From: QHXM01 sp032160705
GTDB lineage: Bacteria; Acidobacteriota; Blastocatellia; Pyrinomonadales; Pyrinomonadaceae
DNA length: 64,000 nucleotides
Assembly: GCA_032160705.1 (NCBI GenBank)
Contig: JAVHVE010000017.1
Coordinates: forward strand, 1-64,000
Reading direction: 5' to 3'
Shown: positions 19,314 through 29,300 of the stretch, in pieces
How positions within the stretch are numbered: the first letter of the stretch is position 1
How the letters are laid out: the number at the start of each line of letters is the position of its first letter
The notes under the pieces: model-generated
The model's input: only the letters and a program-made list of their open reading frames with translations
The model's database searches: none
Told to the model about the DNA's origin: nothing
Program-made: the position numbers and the translations under genes

Positions 19314-19859
19314 ATGCGAAAGCTCGTCAAAATCATATTCATCCTTGCCCTGCTCTCATGGGCGGCGGTCGGATTCCGGTATGCGCAGGGGCAGCGCAGT
19401 GGCAATCAATCAATGTCACGCAGCCGGGCGGTCGCCTCGCTCAACAGCCAACCTCACGAAGAGTTGACGGTTGCCACCAGCGGCGGCGCTTTCGTCCTGA
19501 AAAATCTAACGCTCTTGAGGATGACGGGCAGCACCGTCCTCAAGGGCAGCGTCGTCAACAAGTCGAATCACAGGCGTGAGCAAATCTCTTTCGAGGTCAG
19601 GGCTTATGATCGCGGCGGGCGGGTTTTGAAAGGGCTGGAGAGTCAAACTATTTTCGGGGCTCACGAACTCAAAGCGAATGCTTCCACGCCGATCAATCAA
19701 GGCTACGGCGTCTGGTTGCAGGGCATCTCACTTGACGACATCGCGCGAATTGAGATCTCTGAAATTGTCCAGGAGCATGACATTCCAATCATGGCTCGGA
19801 TGATACCGCTTGCCGCCCACGCTCTGGCTTGGCAGAGATATTCTGAGATTGAAGAATAG
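19314..19859 (+). CDS. Secreted hypothetical protein (FxLYD-like beta domain)
   Basis: 181 aa. A signal anchor (KIIFILALLSWAAVGFRYAQG) is followed by about 110 residues of predicted beta-sandwich (LKNLTLLRMTGSTVLKGSVVNKSNHRREQISFEVRAYDRGG). The alternation resembles FxLYD or DUF3426-type extracytoplasmic domains; the assignment is by pattern only. It starts 17 bases after the L,D-transpeptidase and is probably cotranscribed with it. Confidence 0.65.
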   Translation: MRKLVKIIFILALLSWAAVGFRYAQGQRSGNQSMSRSRAVASLNSQPHEELTVATSGGAFVLKNLTLLRMTGSTVLKGSVVNKSNHRREQISFEVRAYDRGGRVLKGLESQTIFGAHELKANASTPINQGYGVWLQGISLDDIARIEISEIVQEHDIPIMARMIPLAAHALAWQRYSEIEE

Positions 19860-19886
19860 AGTAGGCGCAGGGCTTGTTTCTACAAA

Positions 19887-20954
19887 TTAAGAGCTTGTTG
19901 TTGCAGCTTCACACGAATCGAGCGCGGATGCTTCTTCTTCCATGATATTAGCGTTGCCTTCGCCGAGATACGGGCGACCTGTCTCCATCGCTTCAAAATA
20001 TTCGGTGATGCGGTCGAGTATCTCCGTGACGGAGTGCGAATGATAGATGGTGGTGCGAAAGAGCGCGCCGCCCTGTAGGCCGCGCGTGAACTGCCCTGCG
20101 AGCTGCTTCATCTTGCCGATGGCCGCCATCTCCGGCATGTCATCGCGCAGCATCTCGAAATATTCGAACAGCACCGCGCGCTTGTCTTCGAGCGTCGGCT
20201 GAAAAGGAGCACGTCCTGCAATCGCGTCTTCCACCTGCCGAAATATCCAGGGGTTCGCCATCGCGCCGCGCCCGATCAGAATGCCGTCGCAATTGGTTTC
20301 CTGCCAACGCGCCAGTGCGTCCTCAACCGTAACGACATCGCCACTCCCCGACACAGGCACTCTGACGGTTTCTTTGATCTGCCTGACCAAATCCCAGTTG
20401 GCTCGCCCCCTGTAGCCCTGCTCTTTCGTGCGACCGTGCAGCGCTATATGCTCCACGCCGCAGGCTTCGGCGAGTTTGGCTGTCTCGACCGCGTTGATCG
20501 TGTGATCGAAATAGCCCGCGCGAATCTTGATCGTCAACGGAATCTTGATCGCCCGTTTAATCTCTTTCAGAATAGTTTCGAGGCGCGCGTAGTCGCGCAG
20601 CAGACCAGAGCCTCCGCCGTGCTTGACGACCTTCGGCGCGGGGCAGCCGCAGTTGATGTCCAGAATATCTGCGCCGACCTCTTCGGCCATCTCCGCAGCC
20701 ATTCGCATTCTTTCAGCTTGGCCGCCAAAAATCTGCACGGCGAACGGGCGCTCTTCCTCGAAGAAACGCATCTGTCGTTTCGATTTCGGGTTGTGGCGCG
20801 TCAGCCCCTCGACCGAGATGAATTCGGAGACGGTGAGACCGATGCCGCCGCGCCGCTTGAGCAAGCGACGAAAAGAAATATCCGTCACGCCCGCCATCGG
20901 AGAGAGCACGAGCGGCGGGTTGATCTCAACGTCACGAATCTTGAATGGCTTCAC
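19887..20954 (-). CDS. dusB: tRNA-dihydrouridine synthase (DusB-like)
   Basis: 355 aa FMN enzyme that reduces uridines in tRNA D-loops. Diagnostic segments are PLVLSPMAGVTDISFRRL near the N-terminus, the catalytic Cys in DINCGCPAPKV, HGRTKEQGYRG, GSGDV and ILIGRGAMANPWIF for FMN phosphate binding. The DusB subtype is inferred from overall length and the PAPKV context. I start at GTG 20954 because AGGGG precedes it by 10 bases and MKPFKIRDV-type starts are normal. A TTG eleven codons upstream extends the frame. Confidence 0.92.
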   Translation of the reverse strand: MKPFKIRDVEINPPLVLSPMAGVTDISFRRLLKRRGGIGLTVSEFISVEGLTRHNPKSKRQMRFFEEERPFAVQIFGGQAERMRMAAEMAEEVGADILDINCGCPAPKVVKHGGGSGLLRDYARLETILKEIKRAIKIPLTIKIRAGYFDHTINAVETAKLAEACGVEHIALHGRTKEQGYRGRANWDLVRQIKETVRVPVSGSGDVVTVEDALARWQETNCDGILIGRGAMANPWIFRQVEDAIAGRAPFQPTLEDKRAVLFEYFEMLRDDMPEMAAIGKMKQLAGQFTRGLQGGALFRTTIYHSHSVTEILDRITEYFEAMETGRPYLGEGNANIMEEEASALDSCEAATTSS

Positions 20955-21119
20955 GAACGAAATCCCCTGCTCCCGAGTTAATATCAATTAAAGTTGTACT
21001 CAATCTGGATGTACTGCGAAACGAGCCGACACAGACGGATGAAAGCACAAGCATCAGAGCCGCGCACTTAACACTTAAATTTGAACGCACAATTCTCTTC
21101 ATCAATTTATCGGCGTGGG

Positions 21120-21545
21120 TCATTCTCGTCTTCTGGAGACAACCAGCGTCGCCACGTAGTCGCTCTTCATGATGATGGCACCCTTCTTCGGATACGGGCT
21201 GAGGCTCACCAACTTAATATCATACTTCATTATAAAATTATCCTGTTTAGGTTCGACGCCCGTATTCAATTTTATAGTGTACGCGCGCCTCCTGTTGTTC
21301 TTTATGAACACCACGATTTTGGCGTTGCCAGCCCAGATACACTCGACGCCCGTTGGGCAGCGCGAGTCTTCTGCAACGTCTTTGAAGCTAATCTTCAAGC
21401 CCTCTTTTTTAATCGAGACTAGCTGGCCGAATCTAACCTCAAACTCCTTATCCAGCGCGACCTCTTTTATGCTGCTCTCCGGCGGTGCGGCGGCGGTCGT
21501 CGCTGCAAAGAGAACAAGGAACGAAAGAATTGCTGATGTCATCAT
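21120..21545 (-). CDS. Secreted hypothetical protein with SRCPxGVxCIWAGNA motif
   Basis: 141 aa. A signal peptide (ILSFLVLFAATTAAA) is followed by a compact beta-rich domain with a Cys pair in DSRCPTGVECIWAGNAKI. This motif is familiar from a family of small secreted bacterial proteins of unknown function, where the two cysteines probably form a disulphide. The C-terminus is a beta strand plus a basic tail. Composition is somewhat lower in GC than its neighbours. It is a single gene downstream of an 80-aa hypothetical gene on the same strand. Confidence 0.75.
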   Translation of the reverse strand: MMTSAILSFLVLFAATTAAAPPESSIKEVALDKEFEVRFGQLVSIKKEGLKISFKDVAEDSRCPTGVECIWAGNAKIVVFIKNNRRRAYTIKLNTGVEPKQDNFIMKYDIKLVSLSPYPKKGAIIMKSDYVATLVVSRRRE

Positions 21546-21598
21546 GGTTCGCCTCCTGAAAAATCTCGAAAGATGTGTTCGGTCAAATGTAATTTACC

Positions 21599-21841
21599 TC
21601 AAACCGAAATTGAGCCGTCCGGCGAATCCGCCAGCCCGCTCGCTGTTTCAGGCTCCGGCGGGGCGATTTGTTTCTCACCCGTTTCGAGTTGCTGAGCAAT
21701 GCGCGCGTACTGCGCCGCCTGGCGTGACGCAGTGCGCGCCAATCCGATATCGCCTCGCATCACGGCTTCCAATGCGGCATCGCCAAACGATTGCGCGTTC
21801 GCGCGGTAGTGGTTAATCTGTTCCAACAGGTACTCGTCCAT
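21599..21841 (-). CDS. Small helical hypothetical protein
   Basis: 80 aa. Two amphipathic helices (MDEYLLEQINHYRANAQ and EAVMRGDIGLARTASRQAAQYARIAQQLE) precede a Pro/Glu-rich disordered tail. There is no membrane segment. Unrecognised; the Ala-rich helices suggest a small coiled-coil or TPR-like single hairpin. It shares orientation with the SRCP-motif gene 53 bases downstream. Confidence 0.55.
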   Translation of the reverse strand: MDEYLLEQINHYRANAQSFGDAALEAVMRGDIGLARTASRQAAQYARIAQQLETGEKQIAPPEPETASGLADSPDGSISV

Positions 21842-21989
21842 GAATAGTCACCGGGAAAGGGTTGATTTCTAAAACAACTACTGAACGCTTCCTTCGACAT
21901 TTAAAGCAACTGTCGCCCAGGAAGGCGCGTCCATTGACACGGAACGGAAAGTTCCTCTAGCTTCTCTCGAAGGCCAAGAGATTATAGCA

Positions 21990-22490
21990 ATGCAACACAG
22001 GCTCATCCAATCGGTCGGCATCGCGTGGACGGTTCTCTTCGCCACATTCATCATCTGGATTTATGCCACTGAGCCGCGCAATCTCAAAGAAGTCACGGCG
22101 GGCGCGCAGGCTGCGACCGGAGTTTACGAGATTGACCAGCCCATGTTCGATGCCGCGCTAGACCTTTTTCACCGCGAGCAGTTTCGCGCGGCGCGCGACG
22201 AATGGGGACGCGCCGACCCCGGAAGGCGCGATGCGCGCACGCAGTTCTACATCGCCTATGCTTTCTATCGTGAAGGCTGGGGACGCCTCTATCACGACAA
22301 TGCTCTCTTTCAGCAGGGGCTTGAAGCCATCAATCGCGCCATCGAACTCGCGCCGGATAAAACATTGACGGTGGACGACCCTGATTTGCAGATGCACACG
22401 GCTGCCGAAGTCAAGGCGGAACTAGAACAGGGTTTGGAGCGCAGCATCGGCGATCTTAATCCGTTCAAGATTTTCCGTAAACGCAAATGA
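21990..22490 (+). CDS. Membrane-anchored TPR-like protein
   Basis: 166 aa. One N-terminal membrane helix (about residues 8-27) is followed by TPR-like helical pairs (MFDAALDLFHREQFRAARDEW, ARTQFYIAYAFYREGWG, QGLEAINRAIELAP). This suggests a protein-interaction scaffold on the outer face of the membrane. The stop overlaps the start of the next gene (ATGA), so the pair is translationally coupled and probably forms a complex; that is inference. Confidence 0.75.
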   Translation: MQHRLIQSVGIAWTVLFATFIIWIYATEPRNLKEVTAGAQAATGVYEIDQPMFDAALDLFHREQFRAARDEWGRADPGRRDARTQFYIAYAFYREGWGRLYHDNALFQQGLEAINRAIELAPDKTLTVDDPDLQMHTAAEVKAELEQGLERSIGDLNPFKIFRKRK

Positions 22491-23332
22491 CCAACAGAGA
22501 CCGCTCAAGAAATCGTGCGCTGCTCAGATACATTCTGCTGCCGATGATCTTTCTGACGGTGGCGCTGCTGGGTGGCTTGCGGATTGACGTTGAGACCAAA
22601 GCCTTCATCTTTGTTCCGCCGCCGCTCATCACGCTCATTCTTTCCGTTTTTTTGATGGTTTTGTTCGTGCGCGGCCATGCCGTTGAGATACGGCAGTGGA
22701 TTAAGAGCGACCAACCGGCTTTGACGAACGTCTCGCATGTCCTGACATTGCTCACGCTCTACTTCGGCTCGGCGCAGGCATTCAACACAGTGCTGCCGGA
22801 GCGCGGGCTGCTCTTCTGGCTCTTCTCTTTCTTCTTTCTCTGGACGCTCTGGAACAACCAGTTCTCTTCTTTCGATGCGCGCCGCCTCCTGCGCAGTCTG
22901 GCCGTTTTGTTCGGGACTGCCTTTTTCCTGAAACACATGTTTCTGGCGAGCCTGTTTTCGCCCGAAGGCGGATGGGCGAAGAAGCTGACGGGCTTCTTTG
23001 TAGAGCTTGGCACGCTTGGCACGCTTGATACACAGGTCTTTGCACCCGCCACCGGATACATCTCTTTCTTCACGCTCGCGCTGTACGTGCTGGGTCTGAT
23101 CCTGCTCACGCCCTCACCTGAGCCGGAGGAAGATGCGCACGCGCTGCTGAGGATTTATCACAATCTTCCACCGCTGGAACGGATGCAAGTGCAGCAAGCC
23201 ATTGCGGGAACGCAAGGCGCGAGCGCGCCTCTTCAATCTGGCGAGGCGTTAACAAGATTTGACACAGTTGAGGTCACGGGCGAGCTTGTGACGGAGAGCC
23301 CGTCGGAAGAAACGCAAATAAGTAAAAAGTAA
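22487..23332 (+). CDS. Polytopic membrane protein
   Basis: 281 aa with about six hydrophobic segments (for example YILLPMIFLTVALLGG, LITLILSVFLMVLFV, LLFWLFSFFFLWTLW, FFTLALYVLGLILLTP). The soluble C-terminal tail is Pro/Glu-rich. Family not recognised. It is coupled by ATGA to the upstream TPR-like protein. The last codons (IS-K-K then TAA) are read from the GGCAAAA-type repeat that follows, so the original C-terminus may have been altered by the repeat. Confidence 0.75.
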   Translation: MTNRDRSRNRALLRYILLPMIFLTVALLGGLRIDVETKAFIFVPPPLITLILSVFLMVLFVRGHAVEIRQWIKSDQPALTNVSHVLTLLTLYFGSAQAFNTVLPERGLLFWLFSFFFLWTLWNNQFSSFDARRLLRSLAVLFGTAFFLKHMFLASLFSPEGGWAKKLTGFFVELGTLGTLDTQVFAPATGYISFFTLALYVLGLILLTPSPEPEEDAHALLRIYHNLPPLERMQVQQAIAGTQGASAPLQSGEALTRFDTVEVTGELVTESPSEETQISKK

Positions 23333-23425
23333 AAAGGTCAAAGGCAAAAGGAAGGCGGAAGCCACTTTTAATTTAGAAGTGGTTTCCGCCTAACTTTTTA
23401 CTTTTACCTTTTTACTTTTGCCTTC
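23322..23425. repeat. Word-hairpin repeat, GGCAAAA family (copy 2)
   Basis: Outer arms 23322-23350 (AGTAAAAAG, GGCAAAAGG words) and 23391-23425 (TTTTTACTTTTACC). The inner stem GGCGGAAGCCACTT / AAGTGGTTTCCGCC (23354-23390) is almost complete. It supplies the stop codon of the membrane protein on the plus strand and ends about five bases from the mreB stop on the minus strand. Confidence 0.85.
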
Positions 23426-23429
23426 TTCT

Positions 23430-24509
23430 CTACCAGTTGACTATCAGTTCTTCTGACATCTGCCAGGCCGGAACGTCTTGTGGAATGCTCGCGCGTTGCA
23501 ACCTTTCGGGTTCTGCGAGCAAGCGTCCTGCCCCGAGCGCAACCGTCGCCAGCGGCTCATCGGCCATGACGACGTGCAGGCGCAGCTCTTCCTGTAAACG
23601 CTCACTCATGCCGTCCAGCAGCGAGCCGCCGCCCGTCAAAATTATCCCCGTGTGATAAATATCCGCCGTCACGCCCGGCTGCGAGTCTTCAATCACACGG
23701 CGCACGCCCGTCACGATCTCCGCCAGGACAGGCTCAATCGCCTCGCACACCTCATGATTACTAATCTCGACGGCCTTCGCCGAGCCGTCAACCAAATCTT
23801 TGCCGACAAGCTCCGCTCGCCGCTCTTCAGTTTCCTGCTCCGTGGGGAGCGAGTGCGCTGTGCCCAGTTCCATCTTGACTTCTTCGGCTGTGCGTTCGCC
23901 GATCAGCATGGAATGCTTGCCGCGCACATAATTATGGATGGCTTCATCCATTGCGTTGCCCGCCGCTGGCAGGCTGATTGAAGAGACGACCGCACCCGAT
24001 GCGATAATCGCCACGTTGGTCGTGCCGCCGCCGATGTCCACGATCAAGTGCGCGCGTTCGTCTTCAAAGTCGAGGCCAGCGCCGAGAGCCGCCGCCAGAC
24101 CTTCATCCACCAGATCAACGCGCGTCGCTTTGGCATCGCGCGCCGCATCTCGAACGGAACGCTGCTCAAGCGAGGTGGATGAGCCGGGAACGCCGATGAC
24201 GAGATGGCTTCTCTTTTGCTGACCATTGTGGACGCGATTGATGAAAGCGGCGAGCATCTTTTCAGCCACTTCAAAATTCTCAATCGTGCCGCCACGAATC
24301 GGGCGATGGACTTCCGTATCGCGCGGCTCGCGTCCGAGCATCTTGTGGGCTTCCGCTCCCGTCGCCAAGACCTCGTTCGTATATTTGTGTATCGCCACCG
24401 CCGATGGCTCGCTTAAAACAATACCTCGTCCCGGCGCATAAATGAGTGTGTTCACCGTTCCGAGGTCGATTGCCAGATCATCGGCGAAAAAGCTGCTGAG
24501 AATTCCCAT
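23430..24509 (-). CDS. mreB: Rod shape-determining protein MreB
   Basis: 359 aa actin-family ATPase that guides lateral cell-wall synthesis. Conserved elements are DLAIDLGTVNTLIYAPGRGIVLSEPSAVA (phosphate 1), VIGVPGS, VDIGGGTTNVAIIASGAVV (phosphate 2), the connecting RGKHSMLIGERTAEEVKMELG and ILTGGGSLLDGM (adenosine motif). ATG 24509 is chosen over an upstream extension of 22 residues because MGILSSFFADDLAIDLG matches the usual N-terminus; GGGGG lies 13 bases upstream. Several positions (EVHRPIRGGTIENFEVAEKML) fit the canonical family. It closes a same-strand run with the S4, SurA-like and mfd genes. Confidence 0.94.
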   Translation of the reverse strand: MGILSSFFADDLAIDLGTVNTLIYAPGRGIVLSEPSAVAIHKYTNEVLATGAEAHKMLGREPRDTEVHRPIRGGTIENFEVAEKMLAAFINRVHNGQQKRSHLVIGVPGSSTSLEQRSVRDAARDAKATRVDLVDEGLAAALGAGLDFEDERAHLIVDIGGGTTNVAIIASGAVVSSISLPAAGNAMDEAIHNYVRGKHSMLIGERTAEEVKMELGTAHSLPTEQETEERRAELVGKDLVDGSAKAVEISNHEVCEAIEPVLAEIVTGVRRVIEDSQPGVTADIYHTGIILTGGGSLLDGMSERLQEELRLHVVMADEPLATVALGAGRLLAEPERLQRASIPQDVPAWQMSEELIVNW

Positions 24510-24708
24510 GTTTTTCGAGTGCCCCCTGATAAAACATTTGCGGGAGAGTGATTGTCCGACAGACAACAGGAGCAACTAATATGCCAGCGACGCCAACCGC
24601 CATTCTCCTCAGAAAACGCTGAACACAGTTTGCTTCTGAGACAAAACGGAACGTTACAAGCTGGCGGCGACGCCTTAAAAACGGACGCGCTCCGGCCCCA
24701 CCTGATTC

Positions 24709-24987
24709 CTACCCCAACAGGTCTTCAGACACGGCTACGTCACTCAAAATCTCGTACAGACTGGAGGCATCGCTGCGGGAGGTTTGACGCGTGGCGGGCA
24801 AGGCAAGCACGCGGACGGTGAGCAGTTGATTGCGGCGACGCAAAGCAATCTCGTCTCCAACATTGACACCGCGCGATGATTTGGCAGGAACACGGTTGAC
24901 CGAAACAGCGCCCGCATCGCACAGCGCTTGCGCCACCGTGCGACGCAAGGCTAGACGGCTCGCTTTCAAAAATAGATCAAGACGCAT
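24709..24987 (-). CDS. S4-domain RNA-binding protein (RqcP/Hsp15-like)
   Basis: 92 aa, mostly one S4 domain: MRLDLFLKASRLALRRTVAQALCDAGAVSVNRVPAKSSRGVNVGDEI. Start, length and the LRRTVAQ helix match the RqcP/Hsp15 group, which binds 50S subunits carrying stalled peptidyl-tRNA. The C-terminal 30 residues are divergent. It lies between the SurA-like foldase and mreB on the same strand, with about 200 bases to mreB in which I see no gene. Confidence 0.8.
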   Translation of the reverse strand: MRLDLFLKASRLALRRTVAQALCDAGAVSVNRVPAKSSRGVNVGDEIALRRRNQLLTVRVLALPATRQTSRSDASSLYEILSDVAVSEDLLG

Positions 24988-25000
24988 AAAGGCCGTAAAC

Positions 25001-25079
25001 CGTAACAGGTGACAGGTGACAAGAAGAACTTAGTTTTTCTCTTGTCACCTGTCACCCGTCACGATTCTTCCCTGTCACT
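25001..25079. repeat. Word-hairpin repeat, GTGACAG family (copy 2)
   Basis: AGGTGACAGGTGACAAG (25007-25023) pairs with 25041-25057 with one mismatch around a T/A-rich spacer, with further CGTCAC and CTGTCAC words outside. Its end abuts the surA-like stop codon exactly: the minus strand reads TAG then TGACAGGG. Confidence 0.88.
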
Positions 25080-26169
25080 ACTTCGTGGTGTTCGGAGTTT
25101 TCGTTGGCTGTGGATCGGTGATGAGGAGCGGGCCGACGGTGGCTTCATAATCTTTGCTCAGCTTGATGTAAGCGTCTTTGCGCAGGTTTTTCATGTAATC
25201 GTTGCGCTCTTTGTCGCGGCGCTCGACCGTGATCGCTTCGCGCACCTGGTTTTCTTCAAAAGCCTTGGGGTCGCTGGCAGATACGCGCTTGTCCACGCGC
25301 AGAATCTGGAAGCCCTCGTCTAAGCGAATCAGGTCGGAGACGCCGCCCACCGGCACGTTCTTGATCGCGGCGGCAAACTCCGGCTTCAGGTCAGGCACGG
25401 CGAACGTGCCAACCTCGCCTTTGTTCTGGACGGCGATGCGATTGCCGCTCTGATCCATCCGCTCGGAGTTGGCGGAGGCCACCGTGCCGAAGTCCGCCCC
25501 ACCGCGCAACTGCGCCAGAAGCTGTGTGGCGCGAGCGCGGACTTCCGCTTCAGACTTACCGGCGAGGCTCAGGAAGATTTCCGAGATTGTGACGACTTCC
25601 GGTTTGCGGAATTTGTCGCGGTGCGAGTCATAATATTTCTGCAACTCGTCAGTGCTCAGGCCGAAATAAATCTTCGCGTCAACTTCGCGACCCAGCACTG
25701 CGTTCTTCATGTACTGCGTCCGCAAGGTCTGGCGAATCGAGGCCGGATCAATTCCTTCACGCCGCATGGCCTCTTCCATTTCCGCGATGGTCTTGAAGCC
25801 CTGCGAGGTCATCACCTTGAGCATCTCGCGATTAACTTCCGTTTCGACATCTTCGGTGAGATTCAGTTCCTTGCCCTTCTGCACGAGCAGCAACTCGTTG
25901 ACGAGACTGGCGATCAATTCAGGCTGGCGGCGAGTGACCTCTTCCATCGCCTTCTGCTCCGGCACACCCTGTTGCTTAAAGGCTTCGACGGCCTCTTTGA
26001 TCTCGCGCTTGAGCGTCGAGAGCATCACCACGTCGCCGTTGACCTGCGCGATCACGGAATCGACGACAACCGGCTCGCCCTCCTGCGCCACTGCCGCCGT
26101 CGTCGAGACCAGCAGCAAAGCAGCGGAGGCCGTCACTGTCCAAGCAAATATCAATAACTTTGATTTCAC
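25078..26169 (-). CDS. SurA-like periplasmic peptidyl-prolyl isomerase
   Basis: 363 aa. The signal peptide (ASAALLLVSTTAAVAQ) is followed by a SurA N-terminal chaperone domain (VDSVIAQVNGDVVMLSTLKREI, LVNELLLVQKGKELNL). One parvulin domain follows (about residues 190-285, VTISEIFLS, FGTVASANSE, KGEVGTFAVPDLKPEFAAAIKNVPVGGVSDLI, GFQILRV), then a helical C-terminus. The family folds outer-membrane proteins, consistent with a diderm cell. The GTG start has AAGGAG 8 bases upstream. It lies downstream of mfd on the same strand with a 160-base gap. Confidence 0.9.
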   Translation of the reverse strand: MKSKLLIFAWTVTASAALLLVSTTAAVAQEGEPVVVDSVIAQVNGDVVMLSTLKREIKEAVEAFKQQGVPEQKAMEEVTRRQPELIASLVNELLLVQKGKELNLTEDVETEVNREMLKVMTSQGFKTIAEMEEAMRREGIDPASIRQTLRTQYMKNAVLGREVDAKIYFGLSTDELQKYYDSHRDKFRKPEVVTISEIFLSLAGKSEAEVRARATQLLAQLRGGADFGTVASANSERMDQSGNRIAVQNKGEVGTFAVPDLKPEFAAAIKNVPVGGVSDLIRLDEGFQILRVDKRVSASDPKAFEENQVREAITVERRDKERNDYMKNLRKDAYIKLSKDYEATVGPLLITDPQPTKTPNTTK

Positions 26170-26290
26170 AGTTTTTACTCCTTAATATTGCGCGGCCGGG
26201 CGCATATCCGATGAAACGCCGACCAATTGATAAAATTCGTGTCGGGAAGCTAAAGACTCAGGATGGACGGGAAAGGCAACAACCGCCTTT

Positions 26291-26328
26291 CTTCTGGATT
26301 CTGACTCCTGAATTCTGACTCCAGCATT
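26291..26328. repeat. Solitary arm of AGGAGTC-family repeat
   Basis: Two words of the CTGACTCC type (minus strand GGAGTCAGAATTC, AGGAGTCAGAATCC) without the opposite arm. It begins directly after the mfd stop codon, the same placement as the two full copies at 40000 and 43639. Confidence 0.7.
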
Positions 26329-29300
26329 TTAATCCCCCTCCCTGATTTCCAGCAACACGCCACGAGCGGTTTCGAGTGCGCTGTCCGCCTCTTGTTCATT
26401 TAGATCAATGCGTAAAACTCCGCTCGGCGTAAATGTCGCGCCCGCGCGCGCGCCGATGAGCGCCATCAATTTCTCCGGCGCAACGCGCGCACGCTCGCCC
26501 AGCTTGATGGCAACGCCTGTCGGCGTCCGGTCAATGGAGATGACGCCCACCTCTTCGGCCAACCTGCGAAGCCGCGCGTAGTCAAACAATCTTTCGACCG
26601 ATTCGGGCAAGCGCCCGTAGCGATCCTGCGTCTCGACGAGGATGGCGCGCAGCGTCGCCTCATCGCGCGCCGAAGAGACGCGCTTGTAGGTGCGCAGCCT
26701 CTGCCCCATATCCGAGATGTAATCTTCGGGGATAGCCACGTCTACACCGAGATTGATTGAGACGCTCGTTTCATCCTCGACCGCCTCGCCCCTGAGTTCC
26801 TGAACGGTGCGCTCCAGCATCTGCGTGTAAAGATCAAAGCCGAGCGCATCCATGTGCCCTGACTGCTGGCCGCCCAGCAAGTTTCCAGCCCCGCGCAGCT
26901 CCAGATCGAGCGCCGCGATGCGAAAGCCCGCGCCGAGGTCTGAGAATTCGCGGATGGCGGCCAAGCGGCGGCGCGCAATCGGCGACAATCCCTGTTCGGA
27001 AGGAATCAATAAATAGGCGTAAGCGCGGCGGTTGGAGCGCCCCACGCGCCCGCGCAATTGATAAAGCTGCGAAAGACCGTAAGCGTCAGCGCGGTTTATG
27101 ATGATGGTATTGGCGCGCGGGATGTCTATCCCGTTCTCGATGATGGTCGTCGAAACCAGCACATCATATTTATAATCCACGAAATCGAGCATCACGCGCT
27201 CCATCTCCTGCTCGTTCATCTGTCCATGTGCAATCGCCAGCCGCGCCTGCGGCACGAGACGCTGGACGAGCGCCGCAATGGTGTCAATTGATTCAACGCG
27301 ATTGTGGATGAAGAAGACCTGCCCGCCGCGCGCCAATTCCAACTCGACCGCGCTCTTGACGACACTCTCGGAAAACTGCACGACCTGCGTTTGAATCGCC
27401 AGCCGGTCGCGCGGCGGAGTCTCAATCAAAGACATATCGCGCAAGCCCATCAGAGACATGTTGAGCGTGCGCGGAATCGGCGTCGCGGAGAGCGTCAGCA
27501 CGTCCACCTTCTTCTTCAACTGCTTGAGCCGCTCCTTGTGCGCCACGCCGAACCTTTGTTCTTCGTCAACGACGACCAAGCCCAGATCGCGGAAGCGAAC
27601 ATCCTTCGAGAGAATTCTGTGTGTGCCGATAACAATGTCAATCTCTCCGGCCTCGACGCGCTTCACGACATCTTTCTGCTCTTTGGGTGAACGAAAACGA
27701 GAGAGCAACTCGATCTTCACCGGAAAGGCTGCGAAGCGCGTGCGGAAGGTCTCGAAGTGCTGGTAGGCGAGCACCGTGGTCGGAGTCAGCACGGCAATCT
27801 GCTTGCTCTCCATCACAGCCTTGAACGCAGCGCGCATCGCAACTTCCGTCTTGCCGTAGCCGACATCGCCGCACAATAAACGATCCATCGGCACGGCCTC
27901 TTCCATATCGTGCTTCACGTCTTCAATCGCCGTCTCCTGATCGGGGGTGAGCACATACTCGAAGCCTTCTTCAAACTCGCTCTGCCAGGGCGAGTCGCCC
28001 GCAAACGCGAAGCCTCCGACGAGTTTTCTTTCGGCGTAGAGCCGCAACAATTCGTCGGCCATGTCGCGCATCGCGCGCTTGGCCTTTGCCTTCGTCTTCT
28101 GCCAGCCTAAGCCGCCCAGACGATCAAGCGTTGGCTGAGCCCCTTCGGCGCTTGAATATCTTTGCACGAGATCGAGCCGCTCGACCGGCACATACAGCTT
28201 CGCGTCGTCAGCGTAATACAGCAGCATGAATTCGCCGCGCCGTTGTTCCCCAAGATCAAGCGTCTGCAATCCGCCGAAACGCGCGATGCCGTGATCCACA
28301 TGAACGACAAAGTCGTCAACCTTCAAATCGCGAAAGTCCGACAGAAACGCAGCCGTCTTCGACTTCCGACTTTTACCTTTTTCCTTTGGCCTTTTACTTT
28401 CCACGCGAAGCGCCGTGTCGCTCGCTTCGTCAAACAGATCGTTCTCGACGTGAACGATCAGCGCCGCACCCGGCAACTCGAACCCACCCGAAAGCCGCCC
28501 CACAGTCACAAACACGCCGCCCACTTGCTCTGCAAGGCTTACCATTCTTTCATCGCTCAAGGCCACGCGCGCCTCGACGTTGTAGTCTGACAAAATCTCC
28601 GCCACGCGCTCGGCCACGCCCAGACTGTGCATTACGAACAACACGCCAGCACCCCGCGACACGCTCGCCTGCTTCACATCGCTGGCCAGTTCCGGCAGTC
28701 GTCCGTGATAACGCCTGACACTTTGCGCGCGCCATTCCACTTCTTCTGCGACCTCAACCGCTGGAAAAAGAAATAACGGAGCGCCGCTTCCGCGCGTGCG
28801 TCCGATTTGTATTTCGGGCTGCTCCGCATCGAGAGCAAGCCTTTCATCTGTGAGCGCCGCTGCCCGGCCAAGTGTGCGCAATTCAAGACGCCGATTCTTA
28901 TCCAACTGCTCGCGCAACTCTTCAGCAGTCAGGTACAACTCATCAGGCCGAAGCCCAAGCTCGTCCGCGCTTTCCGTTTCCGCATAGCGCACTTGCAGCG
29001 TCTCGTAAACATTTCCAAGAAACGTCTCAATCCCGCTCGGCTCATCTATCACCAGCACGGCCTCGCGTAGATAATCAAAGACGCTCGCCCGCCGCTCGCG
29101 CACAATCCCAATCAACCATTCCCACCCACTAAACGTCTCGCCTTCGTCCGCGTAAACGGTTCGATCACGAAGCGCGCGCGCATACCGCTCATCAGCCCAA
29201 CGCTCGCGCGCTCTTCTAGCCCACAGGCGAAAATCTTCAGCCGTCGCGGACAACTCGCGCATCGGCGCAATCTCCGTCAACGCAACCTGCGCGGTCGAAA

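Noticed and set aside
24552..24821. 89-codon plus-strand frame between mreB and the S4 gene
   Set aside because: It overlaps the S4 gene antisense, shows no family resemblance and lacks a ribosome site.
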